This document shows, piece after piece, positions 27,697-36,151 of a stretch of 64,000 nt of DNA. The position numbers and the translations under genes are program-made. The stretch's first letter is position 1; each line of letters begins with the position of its first letter. Source of the DNA: Halorarius halobius (GTDB lineage: Archaea > Halobacteriota > Halobacteria > Halobacteriales > Haloarculaceae). The DNA lies in the NCBI RefSeq assembly GCF_024298865.1, contig NZ_CP101163.1, forward strand, positions 84,727-148,726, read 5' to 3'. The notes under the pieces were generated by a model. It worked only from the letters and a program-made list of their open reading frames with translations. It ran no database searches and was not told where the DNA came from.

Positions 27697-29127
27697 ATGT
27701 CTAGTTTCAACTCAGGGCAAAAAAGCCCATCGGCGGTTGGACAGCCTGACAAGTACGACGAACTCGAGATGGATCTGCTCTACAGCAGTCCCCATCTGGA
27801 GAACGGCGATAACGTGGTCGGTGTGGACATCGACAAACGGCCCCCGACCCCGAACGACGAACCGGTCGAGGACAGCCAGGGGCAGGAACTTGTCCCCGGA
27901 AACTACGCGCGAGAACGCTCGGCGCGGATGGACGCGCAATACCGGGCGGCTGCCTCACAGCACGAAACGTCGGACAAGGACGACCAAGCTGACGAGACGG
28001 GGCTCCCCCACAGGCGCGAGATGACCGGCCGCGCAGGTGGCACCTACGCTGACGTTCAGGCAGTGATGCACGGCCAGCAGTTGGGCGACGTCGTCGAGGG
28101 CGATGTCGGCGAGTTGGTGCGTGGTGTCTCCACTGGGGTCTACTGGGAGCAGGCACTCGCGGAAATGGACGTCCCCGAGCCTCGACGCGACCTGCAAGCG
28201 CCGTTCGCGGAGGTGTCCCCAGAACACTACACGCTGGCGACTGAAGAGCGAATGCGCGGGGAGTTCGAGGCCGATGAGCGGAACCGCGCGAAGGCGATCG
28301 CGGCAGAGGTGGCGGGCATCAACCGGGCAGCGCGGTCGCGGGACGATATGCGGACGCGGCAGCCGATTCGCCACTCCGTCTCAGAGAGTGACGACCCGTG
28401 GGAGGGCCCGCCGGCAGAGACGGTCGGCGTCAAGCGGGTCGACCCGGCAGACGACGAACCGGTCACGACGACGTCCGTGAGTGACGCCCCTGACCCACGG
28501 GCGTCACTCGACCAGGAGACGCTCGCTCAGGTGAACAAGGGTGCCGCGCGACTGGCCGAGCACTTCCAAGGCGAAGCAGCGATGTCCAGAGCGACGTTCG
28601 GGAAGTGCATCGCCCGGCACATCCAGGACGGGTCGGACGTGATGAACGCGACGATCGCCGTCAAGGAGACACTCGAGCGGATGTTCGAGATCAAGCAGCC
28701 CATCGGGTCGATCGATCCCTACGAGCAGTGGGAGACGACGGTCGAGGCGGAGGTGACCACGCTGTGGACGCCGAAGCATCGGTCGCAGTACCAGGTGGGA
28801 CTGGTGCAAGACGAGGCCGGCGACACGGCGAAGTTCACGGTCTGGTTCGCGGCGGGTGACAAGCCGACGCTCGCGGTGGGCGACCGGATTCGGGCGGAGC
28901 GGGTGCGTGTCAACGCCTACAAGGGTGATGCGACCCTGGCAGTCGTCGGTGATACGGACCTCACCATCCTCGACCGGGGTGACGGCCCGATGACGCGGCG
29001 GAAGCGGCAGTCGGATGATCCGACAATCGCTCCGTGGTCGGCCGATAGCGACCAGCACGCGTGGATCAACCACATCGATATGGAGCGGGCGATCGAGGTC
29101 ACGCTCGGACGGCGGGACGACGAGTAG
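27697..29127 (+). CDS. OB-fold (RPA-like) DNA-binding protein
   Basis: The ATG at 27697 gives 476 residues. The frame is open further upstream, but that part is hairpin DNA without protein character. A long acidic, probably disordered or helical N-terminal part precedes a C-terminal OB-fold-like segment (WETTVEAEVTTLWTPKHRS, then AKFTVWFAAGDKPTLAVGDRIRAERVRVN, then DTDLTIL) that matches the strand pattern of archaeal RPA OB domains. It would bind single-stranded DNA. It heads a run of three RPA-related genes (this one, 29537-30163 and 30412-31977), so a multi-subunit single-strand-binding complex is plausible. Confidence 0.7.
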   Translation: MSSFNSGQKSPSAVGQPDKYDELEMDLLYSSPHLENGDNVVGVDIDKRPPTPNDEPVEDSQGQELVPGNYARERSARMDAQYRAAASQHETSDKDDQADETGLPHRREMTGRAGGTYADVQAVMHGQQLGDVVEGDVGELVRGVSTGVYWEQALAEMDVPEPRRDLQAPFAEVSPEHYTLATEERMRGEFEADERNRAKAIAAEVAGINRAARSRDDMRTRQPIRHSVSESDDPWEGPPAETVGVKRVDPADDEPVTTTSVSDAPDPRASLDQETLAQVNKGAARLAEHFQGEAAMSRATFGKCIARHIQDGSDVMNATIAVKETLERMFEIKQPIGSIDPYEQWETTVEAEVTTLWTPKHRSQYQVGLVQDEAGDTAKFTVWFAAGDKPTLAVGDRIRAERVRVNAYKGDATLAVVGDTDLTILDRGDGPMTRRKRQSDDPTIAPWSADSDQHAWINHIDMERAIEVTLGRRDDE

Positions 29128-29350
29128 GCCATCGCTCGGCCGCTTTTTTGCGTGTGCCGCGAGTAGTCCTCAGGTAGGCATCGCAACCGGCTGGTTAGTG
29201 TGTGGCTCCCGCCACCCACTACCCACCGCCCCGCCCACCGCTCCGTGCTCGCGACGCGAGCGTCGCTGCGCGCGCAGCCACAACCTCGACAGCACCGCGT
29301 GGCCCGTGGGGGCGCTCGGCGACGCCATCACCCGTGGCGACCGACGTGAG

Positions 29351-29376
29351 TTTGTCCCTCCCAACAGGGGGTGAGG
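29351..29376 (+). promoter_or_regulatory. Backbone leader motif before 29388 gene
   Basis: TTTGTCCCTCCC, a short loop and GGGGGTGAGGTGA, ending about 12 nt before the ATG at 29388. The GGTGA repeats are the Shine-Dalgarno, and the CCCTCCC arm can pair with it. Confidence 0.5.
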
Positions 29377-29387
29377 TGACTTCACAG

Positions 29388-29540
29388 ATGTCCAGCGCAG
29401 CAGCTCCCCGTGAGCGATCGCGACCGCGTCAAGCACAGCTGTCCGACTTCCGTCGGCGACCCCGCGAACCGGGGCTCTACGAGCCACCGACGATCGAGGA
29501 CGACGACTGGTGGCCTGGGAAGGCAGGTGAAGATCGATGA
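29388..29540 (+). CDS. 50-residue protein overlapping next gene by ATGA
   Basis: A short basic-then-acidic protein: MSSAAAPRERSRPRQAQLSD, then a PREPGLYEPP segment and a DDDWW stretch. It is supported by the leader motif and Shine-Dalgarno upstream and by the 4-nt ATGA stop/start overlap with the RPA-related gene at 29537, a strong sign of translational coupling. No family recognised. It may be a small partner of the RPA-related proteins. Confidence 0.6.
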   Translation: MSSAAAPRERSRPRQAQLSDFRRRPREPGLYEPPTIEDDDWWPGKAGEDR

Positions 29541-30163
29541 CCGAATGGACGCTTCGCATCGAACGGGCGGTCAACGAGCTGATGAACGACCTTCCAGCTG
29601 ACGTCGCGTCCGAGGACATCGTCGACCAGCATATGCAGCGACTCGTCGCGGACTACGGCCTCTCTGTAGATCGTGCACAGACAGCCACTCGGCAGTACCT
29701 CACTGCGTCCCGCGAGGGAGTGGCGGAGTACCTCGTCACCCATTTCGCTCGGACGACTGAGCCGCCGCCGACCCGTGACGCGGTCGTCGAGGATCTCGAA
29801 TTCCTCGCCAACTGGAGTGTCCCTCTTGAGGACGCCTCTGCTGTCGTCCGCCGGAAGTACGACCCCGCGGACCCGGCCGATCCCGACTCTGGCCTCGACT
29901 CGGCAACGGGCGTTCCAACGGGTGCAACCGATGCTGAGGTCGCGGCCGCGATCCCCAGTCTTGACGACCACGAGTGGTCGTCCACATCCGACCGCGCCCA
30001 CCCTGGCCCCGACGACTCAGATATCCTTGACGCCGATTCGCGGGAGACAGATGACGGCACCGCCGCCTCTACCTACAGACGCATTTGGAGGACACGGATT
30101 GTCGCCCGTCTCGCCTCGACGATCCGCACCGCTCGCCGGAGGCTGGCCGAGCATCGCCTCTGA
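29537..30163 (+). CDS. RPA N-terminal-domain-like protein
   Basis: A 208-residue protein. Its first 70 residues (EDIVDQHMQRLVADYGLSVDRAQTATRQYL) align by eye with the N-terminus of the RPA gene two places downstream (AEIAERFSMLVDEYRVPKDEAVRTTRNYFL), so both start with the same small helical domain. No OB fold follows; instead there is an acidic linker and a basic C-terminus rich in Arg. It is translationally coupled to the 50-residue gene before it. It may be a regulator or partner of the RPA complex. Function inferred from similarity and position only. Confidence 0.65.
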   Translation: MTEWTLRIERAVNELMNDLPADVASEDIVDQHMQRLVADYGLSVDRAQTATRQYLTASREGVAEYLVTHFARTTEPPPTRDAVVEDLEFLANWSVPLEDASAVVRRKYDPADPADPDSGLDSATGVPTGATDAEVAAAIPSLDDHEWSSTSDRAHPGPDDSDILDADSRETDDGTAASTYRRIWRTRIVARLASTIRTARRRLAEHRL

Positions 30164-30189
30164 CCAACGACCGAACGCACCGCACGCGG

Positions 30190-30215
30190 TTTATCCCCCC
30201 GCGGGGGGTGAAGGG
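30190..30215 (+). promoter_or_regulatory. TTTAT box with CCCCCCGCGGGGGG palindrome and Shine-Dalgarno
   Basis: The clearest copy of the backbone motif. TTTAT (30190-30194) runs into a 14-bp perfect palindrome (30195-30208), then TGAAGGGGG. It matches the palindromes at 4145-4157 and 4411-4424. It precedes a small open frame starting at 30228 and lies 220 bp before RPA. Confidence 0.55.
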
Positions 30216-30227
30216 GGACTCACGACT

Positions 30228-30425
30228 ATGCAGGTAATGAGCCGAATCCCGGCGCGCGTGGCGACACCCACCACCCGCGTTCCCGTCGCAACGGCGGTTT
30301 ATTTCCCCCGGATTGGGGTGCAGGGGCGTGAGCAGGAAGGCGCGCAGGGCGTCGACCTGACTCGAGACGTCCCACAAGCCGATTCCAGAATGCGAATCGG
30401 AGTGACCAACGATGGCAGTAGCTAA
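30228..30425 (+). CDS. Possible 65-residue leader protein overlapping RPA start
   Basis: An ATG 13 nt after a GGGGTGAAGG Shine-Dalgarno opens a 65-codon frame that ends 13 nt inside the RPA gene. For: the upstream motif and the overlap. Against: no recognisable domain, and a second leader motif (30298) lies within it. It could be a translated leader, or the region may simply be an untranslated RPA leader with two promoters. Confidence 0.3.
   Translation: MQVMSRIPARVATPTTRVPVATAVYFPRIGVQGREQEGAQGVDLTRDVPQADSRMRIGVTNDGSS
30298..30325 (+). promoter_or_regulatory. Backbone leader motif 114 nt upstream of RPA
   Basis: TTTATTTCCCCC, loop, GGGGTGCAGGGG. The spacing to the RPA ATG (114 nt) is close to the 112 nt seen at the OB-fold gene and the 106 nt at 44948. 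Confidence 0.5.
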
Positions 30426-31977
30426 TTCCATTCCCGACGAAGCGGCAGAGCTCGCTGACCAATTCCCGGACGAAGTCGACGTAGATGAAGCAGAGATCGC
30501 CGAGCGATTCTCGATGCTCGTCGACGAGTACCGCGTCCCGAAGGACGAGGCCGTCCGCACCACGCGGAACTACTTCCTCGACGCGTACGGACTCGAGTAC
30601 GACGATCTGGACGGCCAGAGCGGTTCTAGCGGTCCGGCCGACGAGCGCGAGATCGCGACCGTCGAGGGTCCGAACGAGTGGCTCTCGGTCACGGCGAAGG
30701 TCGTCCAGCTCTGGGACAACGACGTCGACTCCATCGCTCAGGTCGGCCTCATCGGTGACGAGACCGGCACCATCAAGGTGACCGTGTGGGAGTCCGCCGA
30801 CGCACCGACCATCGAGGAAGATGGCGTGTACCGATTCGAGAACGTCGTCTCCGACGAGTACCAGGACCGACTCAGCGTCCAGGTCAACTCCGCGTCCGAC
30901 ATCGTTCCCGTCGACGACGAGGACGCCGCCGACCTCGACGTCGGCTCGACCGATGTCGAGGCCGCTGGCGCAGTCGTGGCTGTCCAACCCGGAAGCGGCC
31001 TCGTCAAGCGATGTCCCGGCGAGGACTGCACGCGCGTTCTCCAGAACGGGCGCTGCTCCGAACACGGCGAGGTCGACGGCGAGTTCGATCTCCGCGTGAA
31101 GGCGGTCATCGACGACGGCCAGACGGCCTACGACGTCCTCTTCAATCAGGAAGCCACCGAGGATCTCACCGGCATCACCATCGAGGAGGCCAAGCAGATG
31201 GCGATGGACGCTCTCGACACGAGCGTCGTCGCCGATGCCGTCGAGGAGGAGATCCTCGGACATTCCTACACGGTCTCAGGGCCGGTCATCGGCAACTACC
31301 TCGTGGTCAACGACTGTGAGGCGGGCAACACTCTCTCCGAAGACGCTGTCTCGCCCGGCAGCGCAGCGAATGGTGACCGCGAGGTCGCCAAGCGCGTCTT
31401 TGCCGAGGAGTTCAACAACGCAACAAGCACCTTCACCGAATCCGACGAAGACCGTGCGCCCGTGTACTCGCTGCTGCCGTCGGGTGAGAAGGCCAATCGT
31501 GTCTTCGTGGTCGGAACGCTGACCGAGACGACGGACGTCGGCAACGACTCCGAGTACTGGCAGGCCCGCATCGTGGGCCCGACCGGGACGTTCTTCGCCT
31601 ATGCTGGGCAGTACCAGCCCGAGGCCGCCAGCGTCCTGCGGAATGCGGAAGCCCCGGCGTACGTCGCAGTGGTCGGCAAGGCGCGCACCTACGAGACCGA
31701 CGACGGTGACATCAACGTCTCCATCCGCCCCGAGTCGATCAACATTGTCGACGGTGAGGCTCGGGACGCGTGGGTCGCGGAAACCGCCGAGCAGACGAAG
31801 GCACGGCTCGAGGCGTTCGACCCCGACGACCCCACCGAGAACGACGACGAGCGCAACTACGATGCGATGGCGGTCGACCTCTACGACCCTGACATCGATG
31901 CCTACGAGGCGATGGTCAGCAACGCTCTCGACGACCTCGAGGCTGGCGAGATCAACGAAGGAGAGGACGACGAGTAG
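30412..31977 (+). CDS. rpa: Replication protein A (single-stranded DNA-binding)
   Basis: A 521-residue archaeal RPA. A helical N-terminal domain (to about 65) is followed by a first OB fold (VTAKVVQLWDND, GLIGDETGTIKVTVWE, VYRFENVVSDEYQDRLSVQVN). A zinc finger comes next (CPGEDC, then CSEH, near 203-220) with another OB-like segment (FDLRVKAVIDDGQTAYDVLF), and a C-terminal region with further strand-rich text (RVFVVGTLTETTDVG, WQARIVGPTGTFFAYAGQ). It would coat single-stranded DNA during replication, repair or incoming-DNA processing. Haloarchaeal chromosomes carry their own RPAs, so this is an element-encoded extra. Confidence 0.92.
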   Translation: MAVANSIPDEAAELADQFPDEVDVDEAEIAERFSMLVDEYRVPKDEAVRTTRNYFLDAYGLEYDDLDGQSGSSGPADEREIATVEGPNEWLSVTAKVVQLWDNDVDSIAQVGLIGDETGTIKVTVWESADAPTIEEDGVYRFENVVSDEYQDRLSVQVNSASDIVPVDDEDAADLDVGSTDVEAAGAVVAVQPGSGLVKRCPGEDCTRVLQNGRCSEHGEVDGEFDLRVKAVIDDGQTAYDVLFNQEATEDLTGITIEEAKQMAMDALDTSVVADAVEEEILGHSYTVSGPVIGNYLVVNDCEAGNTLSEDAVSPGSAANGDREVAKRVFAEEFNNATSTFTESDEDRAPVYSLLPSGEKANRVFVVGTLTETTDVGNDSEYWQARIVGPTGTFFAYAGQYQPEAASVLRNAEAPAYVAVVGKARTYETDDGDINVSIRPESINIVDGEARDAWVAETAEQTKARLEAFDPDDPTENDDERNYDAMAVDLYDPDIDAYEAMVSNALDDLEAGEINEGEDDE

Positions 31978-32052
31978 GGCGGCGCACTCCCCGCTGACGC
32001 TGTCTCTCCCTCCGTCGTTCGACTCGTCTCACGCACTTCCATATCCACGCTT

Positions 32053-32081
32053 CGGGGGGTTTCTCCCCGGCAAGATTTTTT
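32053..32081 (+). terminator. Hairpin with T-run after RPA
   Basis: CGGGG (32053-32057) pairs with CCCCG (32065-32069), followed within 7 nt by a run of six T. This is a plausible end for the RPA transcript. The following 230 bp up to 32310 hold an open frame without a start codon, and I see no supported gene there. Confidence 0.5.
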
Positions 32082-32276
32082 CGCAAACGCTCCCGACCCA
32101 CCCCGAGCTCGGTCACGATGTAGAAGCGGCTGTCGACGCCGCGAACAACTGGCTCATCGACGAAGCGCAGTCCCTCGCATCTGTCGACGAAAAAGAATCG
32201 ACCGTGGACTACTCAATCTCCGTCGAGTACCTCTACTCCTCTAGAGCCGTCCGCTCGCGTATCGGACAGGCAGTAG

Positions 32277-32303
32277 TTTGTTCTCCCCTGCCGAGAGTGA
32301 GGG
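32277..32303 (+). promoter_or_regulatory. Backbone leader motif before zinc-ribbon gene
   Basis: TTTGTTCTCCCC, loop, GAGAGTGAGGG, ending 8 nt before the ATG at 32311. Same order of elements as at 29351 and 36120. Confidence 0.45.
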
Positions 32304-32310
32304 ATTTCCT

Positions 32311-32685
32311 ATGACCGACAATCGTGACGGACAGTCTCCGAACCAGCACTCGGATAACTCCGTGCTCGCCGATGAGGAGTACGACCCCCTCGCGGAGTAC
32401 AAACCGTACGCCGTCACTTCGCCGAGCTCGAATGGCATTGCTCATCACGTGCATACGAGTCGCCGTCCGGACTGGAAGCCGGGGCAGCCGTGCCCGCACT
32501 GTGGATCGAGACTGATCGTGTCCTCCTTCATCGGGACGGAAATTGCGCGGCATCGTGGCGGCAAAGTCACGCGGCTCGGCGGAGGTGACCGGCTCGGCGC
32601 CGTCGAGTATCAGTGCGCGGACTGCGAGACTGTCCTCTACAAGGACGCCGCATTCGATCTCTGGACGACCCTCCACTTGGACTGA
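32311..32685 (+). CDS. Zinc-ribbon protein, function unknown
   Basis: A 124-residue protein from the ATG at 32311, which has GAGTGAGGG just upstream. A disordered N-terminal 45 residues lead into a two-knuckle ribbon, CPHC (about 61-64) and CADC (about 101-104), separated by a GGxxRLGGGD segment. The layout is similar to 908-1309 and 35715-36047. It sits between RPA and PCNA and could bind a nucleic acid or one of those proteins, but no family was recognised. Confidence 0.7.
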   Translation: MTDNRDGQSPNQHSDNSVLADEEYDPLAEYKPYAVTSPSSNGIAHHVHTSRRPDWKPGQPCPHCGSRLIVSSFIGTEIARHRGGKVTRLGGGDRLGAVEYQCADCETVLYKDAAFDLWTTLHLD

Positions 32686-32860
32686 CCGTCGAGACTACGA
32701 TGCCTCCACCAAGGACTCACAGGTCCGTCCAGTACGGCCGTTTTTCGCACTCCACGAGAGATGTAAGCTCGAGTGAGACGTCCCACACCACCCTCGAGAA
32801 CAGTCTACTCGCGTCTACCGACAATCACGACGATCCCAACGATCACAATCCATCACACCT

Positions 32861-33820
32861 ATGGCAGAATCCACACCCGAATCACCCAACGGTACCGACA
32901 CCGACCCAAATGAAGAGCCCGACATCGACGTCGAGGCCGATACTGAGGTTGACGCCTCTGACACGGAGGCCGAAGCCCCCGACGCTGACGGGACGGAAGT
33001 CGAGAAAGCAGATGACGCAGAGACCGATAGTGACGGCAGCGATGAGGAGTCGCCGTCCGACTCCCGCCCACCCCAGGCGTTCTCGGCGATCATCGAGGCT
33101 GACCGCCTCGACCAGACGATCACCACGCTTAGCGTCCTCGTCGACGAGTCTCGCGTCCACCTGAACGATCTCGGCCTTCGCCTCGCCGCTGTCGATCCCG
33201 CGAACGTCGCGATGGACGAGACGAACATCACCGAAACCGCCTTCGAGTCTTACCAAGCCGATGGTGGCGTCCTCGGCGTCGACCTCACCAAGCTCGCCGA
33301 CGTCGTCGGTATGGCTGACAACGACGACCTCATCCAGATGTCGCTCGACCCGGAGACCCGCAAGCTCCTCATCGAGTTCGGCGGTCTCGAGTACACGCTC
33401 GCACTCCTCGACCCCGACACGATCCGCCAAGAGCCCGACATCCCCGACCTCGACCTCCCAGCACGTGTCGTCCTCGAAGGTCGCGACATCGACCGTGCTG
33501 TTCGGGCCGCCGATATGGTCTCCGACCACGTCGAACTCATCGTCGATCCCGACGACGAGGCCTTCCGCGTCCACGCCGAAGGCGATACCGACGATGTCGA
33601 CCTCGAACTCGGTCGCGACGACCTCATCGACCTCGAGGTCGGCGCTGCCGACTCGCTCTTCTCGCTGGACTACCTCAAGGATCTCAACAAGGCGATCCCG
33701 AAGGACGCCGAAGTCGAAATCCTCCTCGGCGAGGACTTCCCCGCGAAGTTCAACTACGAGTACGCCGACGGCGCCGCCACTGTCACCCAGATGCTCGCCC
33801 CCCGGATTCAAAGTGACTGA
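32861..33820 (+). CDS. pcn: PCNA sliding clamp with acidic N-terminal extension
   Basis: A 319-residue protein. From about residue 73 it is a full-length archaeal [26 protein letters not shown] strand, [24 protein letters not shown], the interdomain segment [42 protein letters not shown], and the C-terminal MLAPRIQSD. The first 72 residues are almost only D, E, S, T, P and A and have no counterpart in chromosomal PCNAs, which begin at the FKAIV-type strand. The clamp would tether polymerase and other partners on DNA. It is probably an element-specific clamp beside RPA. Confidence 0.95.
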   Translation: MAESTPESPNGTDTDPNEEPDIDVEADTEVDASDTEAEAPDADGTEVEKADDAETDSDGSDEESPSDSRPPQAFSAIIEADRLDQTITTLSVLVDESRVHLNDLGLRLAAVDPANVAMDETNITETAFESYQADGGVLGVDLTKLADVVGMADNDDLIQMSLDPETRKLLIEFGGLEYTLALLDPDTIRQEPDIPDLDLPARVVLEGRDIDRAVRAADMVSDHVELIVDPDDEAFRVHAEGDTDDVDLELGRDDLIDLEVGAADSLFSLDYLKDLNKAIPKDAEVEILLGEDFPAKFNYEYADGAATVTQMLAPRIQSD

Positions 33821-33854
33821 GATCGATAGGCCCACCCAAACCATCTACCCTCTT

Positions 33855-35425
33855 CAGCCGGTTTATGAGTCCTGTGCCACCTGCACAGCAGTCTTTAACA
33901 CACCACCGTGTGATGGTTTAGAAGGATGAGACGCGTCAATACATTCGATGTCTGTCCTCACTCCCGTAGGGACAAGCTTGCACTCATTGAGCTGTTGGAC
34001 GCGTCCACCGCGTGCTGGAACCAAGTCCAGTATGCTCGCCGTCAAGCCTTCCTCAATAGGAAAGAATCAGAGGGCAACGCAACTGTCTCACAGCTTAAAC
34101 AGGCCGTCAAGAAGACCGCTACCCAAGAAGAATACCGTCAGAAGTACATTCAGCAACTCTCCTCAAGCATCCCCCAGCAACTTGTCCAGAAGAATTGGCA
34201 GACGTGGGACGGCTTCTTCGAACTCTTGAAAAAATACCGTAACCCGGAGGATGACAGCGTGACAGACCGTCCCGGCCTACCGGGATACTGGAAGGAGGAC
34301 GGCGTCCGAACGCTCCATACGCTCCTCCGCAACGATACATATACGCTTTCGCTAGGCAAGCGTTCGCGACTGCGAATTCCACTGGGAAAGGAGCTCAAGG
34401 AGAAGTACGGCATCGGATACCACGAAAAACTCACACTCGAAGTTCGTGGCCGCCCGCACTGGGAGGGCAAGCAGGGCCGTCTTGAACTCGTCTACGACCG
34501 TGAAACCGAATCGTTCACCGCACATCAGTCCGTTGGCGATGACACGCATACACCGTCGAGACGGACCTCTACTCACTCCCACTTACTGGCCACTACGGAC
34601 GGCGAGGACGTGGTGGCAGCGGTGGACATCGGTGCGAACACCCTCGCTGCCTGTACGACGAGTCGAGGTGACCACTGCTTGTTCCACGGGCGCCCATGCT
34701 TCGAAGACTTCCACGCATACACCCGAGAAATCAGTCGTCTACAAGCTATGCTCCCCGATGGCCGGTACTCAAGCAAGCGTATTCGGGAAGTGTACCGGAA
34801 GCGTAGCGTGAAACGCGATCACGCGATGGATGCACTCATCCAGCACCTCGCGGAGTGGTTGGCAGAACACAATGTTACCGAGTTGATTGTCGGCGATCTC
34901 TCAGATGTCCTCAAAACGCACTGGTCGGCGCGGGTGAACGAGAAAAATCACTTGTTTTGGGCACATGGGCGATTTCGTCGCCGGTTACACGAGGTCGTAG
35001 AGGCTGAGTACGGGATTATGGTGCATGAAAAGTCCGAGGCAAACACGTCCTCGCGGTGTCCTCACTGTGGAGCTGAGAACGTTCATCGAAGCGGTGATCT
35101 CTTGCAGTGTCGAACGTGCGGCGTGGAAGCGCACGCAGATGTAGCGGGAAGTATGAATTTCCTCGTCACTGAAACCGCAGTAGAGTATCGTGATTTGAAT
35201 CAAGGTGGGTCGATGGCTCGGCCCGCGGCTTCCGGTCAGAACAGGCTGGGAGACGCAGTTGCGTGCTTCGAGTGGGACGATCACTGCTGGCGACAGCGTG
35301 ATCACTCGACCAAAGAGGAACCCGCAAACCACACCCGTCAGGGGAAATTTCCCTCCGGTGACCCAGGCACGGCCTGATTCACTCACGCGGAGGATTCCAC
35401 GGCATGACCGCCGTGGAGGAAGTCA
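33855..35425 (+). mobile_element. IS200/IS605-family (IS1341-type) solo-TnpB element
   Basis: No TnpA is present. The left boundary is uncertain: subterminal hairpin CACAC-cacc-GTGTG near 33898-33911. The right end has a hairpin CCACGGC/GCCGTGG (35397-35403, 35410-35416) followed by AGGAAGTCAA, the usual end of haloarchaeal IS1341-type elements. It lies between PCNA and a small backbone gene, so it has split the local gene order without visible damage. The 3' end of tnpB with the right terminus is where an omega (reRNA) guide would be made. Confidence 0.75.
33926..35377 (+). CDS. tnpB: TnpB RNA-guided nuclease-family protein
   Basis: A 483-residue protein. An N-terminal helical part leads to the RuvC segments. 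RuvC-I is VDIGANTLA with Asp234. The RuvC-II position reads IVGDLSDVL, so Gly323 stands where the usual catalytic Glu is found, followed by Asp324. RuvC-III is in HADVAGSMNFL with Asp405. A zinc ribbon (CPHC...CRTC) lies between II and III as usual. Two of the three acidic residues are therefore clear. I believe related haloarchaeal TnpBs also read GDL here, so this may be a subfamily trait rather than a fresh mutation. The C-terminal tail after residue 420 is long and basic. Confidence 0.9.
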   Translation: MRRVNTFDVCPHSRRDKLALIELLDASTACWNQVQYARRQAFLNRKESEGNATVSQLKQAVKKTATQEEYRQKYIQQLSSSIPQQLVQKNWQTWDGFFELLKKYRNPEDDSVTDRPGLPGYWKEDGVRTLHTLLRNDTYTLSLGKRSRLRIPLGKELKEKYGIGYHEKLTLEVRGRPHWEGKQGRLELVYDRETESFTAHQSVGDDTHTPSRRTSTHSHLLATTDGEDVVAAVDIGANTLAACTTSRGDHCLFHGRPCFEDFHAYTREISRLQAMLPDGRYSSKRIREVYRKRSVKRDHAMDALIQHLAEWLAEHNVTELIVGDLSDVLKTHWSARVNEKNHLFWAHGRFRRRLHEVVEAEYGIMVHEKSEANTSSRCPHCGAENVHRSGDLLQCRTCGVEAHADVAGSMNFLVTETAVEYRDLNQGGSMARPAASGQNRLGDAVACFEWDDHCWRQRDHSTKEEPANHTRQGKFPSGDPGTA

Positions 35426-35635
35426 ATGATGTCTCTAGAATCCATGACGTCCGATTCGACTCCACCACTCGATCCTGAACTCGAAACGAGCGCCGAACAG
35501 ACTGGCCTCGATGATTCCCAGCTCGTCGAGGGTGAAGCCATCGTCGACCTCAACATCCCCGACGACGTTGCCTACGATGTCGACGATCTCGGCAACGGCC
35601 GCCTCGCCATCCAGTACTGGGAAGTCGATCCCTGA
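35426..35635 (+). CDS. Small acidic protein next to IS end
   Basis: 69 residues from the ATG at 35426, or 63 from the ATG at 35444. The first start lies exactly at the IS border, so 35444 is more likely the original. The protein is acidic with a C-terminal half of LNIPDDVAYDVDDLGNGRLA type followed by IQYWEVDP. No family recognised. Insertion of the TnpB element has replaced whatever promoter lay upstream. Confidence 0.5.
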   Translation: MMSLESMTSDSTPPLDPELETSAEQTGLDDSQLVEGEAIVDLNIPDDVAYDVDDLGNGRLAIQYWEVDP

Positions 35636-35714
35636 TCCCCGCTCTCGTACCGCCCGGCCCCGGCTGCACCCCTGAGGTTAAACGTCCGGGCAACGCACTT
35701 TCGATTGATTGCCC

Positions 35715-36047
35715 GTGAAACCCTCTGCTGCTGCCCCCGCTGGTCAGATCCTCGCGTACAGCTGCCCCCGTTGCGAGCACAAGGGGATCTACTACTACAC
35801 CGATCTCGCCCTCTACGACAACGACCGCGATCCTGGTGAGGACAGCATCCTCCCTGAGCACGCGCCCGCCGTCCCCGGCAGCGCGATCGACGCCGACGCC
35901 GATGCCATCGTCTGTCCGAACGAATCGTGTGGGCTCGTGCAGTTCCGCCATGTTGCGTTCGAACTCCTTCCCTCGACGGCTGTCCGCGCACGTCGCTCGA
36001 CATCGGCGGACGACGGGACGAGCGCGCTCGTTGAGACTACTCCGTAG
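35715..36047 (+). CDS. Zinc-ribbon protein, function unknown
   Basis: About 110 residues from the GTG at 35715; a TTG at 35709 is the only in-frame alternative nearby. Zinc ligands are CPRC (about 17-20) and CPNESC (about 67-72). An inverted repeat, CGGGCAA (about 35682) with TTGCCCG (35709), spans the start and could hide it in RNA. Third member of the small zinc-ribbon group in this window. Function unknown. Confidence 0.6.
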   Translation: MKPSAAAPAGQILAYSCPRCEHKGIYYYTDLALYDNDRDPGEDSILPEHAPAVPGSAIDADADAIVCPNESCGLVQFRHVAFELLPSTAVRARRSTSADDGTSALVETTP

Positions 36048-36119
36048 TCGGCCTCGGGAACACCTCACTCCGCTCGTCGAAGCACCGTCATCCACGGCTC
36101 TCTGAGGTCTCGCACGGCA

Positions 36120-36146
36120 TTTCTCTCCCTCCACTGGAGGTGAAGG
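36120..36146 (+). promoter_or_regulatory. Backbone leader motif before helicase
   Basis: TTTCTCTCCCTCC, loop, GGAGGTGAAGG. The CCTCC and GGAGG arms are complementary, so the Shine-Dalgarno sits in a small hairpin 5-10 nt before the ATG at 36152. Confidence 0.55.
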
Positions 36147-36151
36147 AAGTT

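Noticed and set aside
32075..32310. Open frame without start codon after the RPA terminator
   Set aside because: No ATG or GTG in a sensible position, and it directly follows a terminator-like hairpin. It could be a decayed gene end, but nothing recognisable was found.
32882..33844. 320-codon open frame on the minus strand
   Set aside because: Antisense to PCNA, which is certain.
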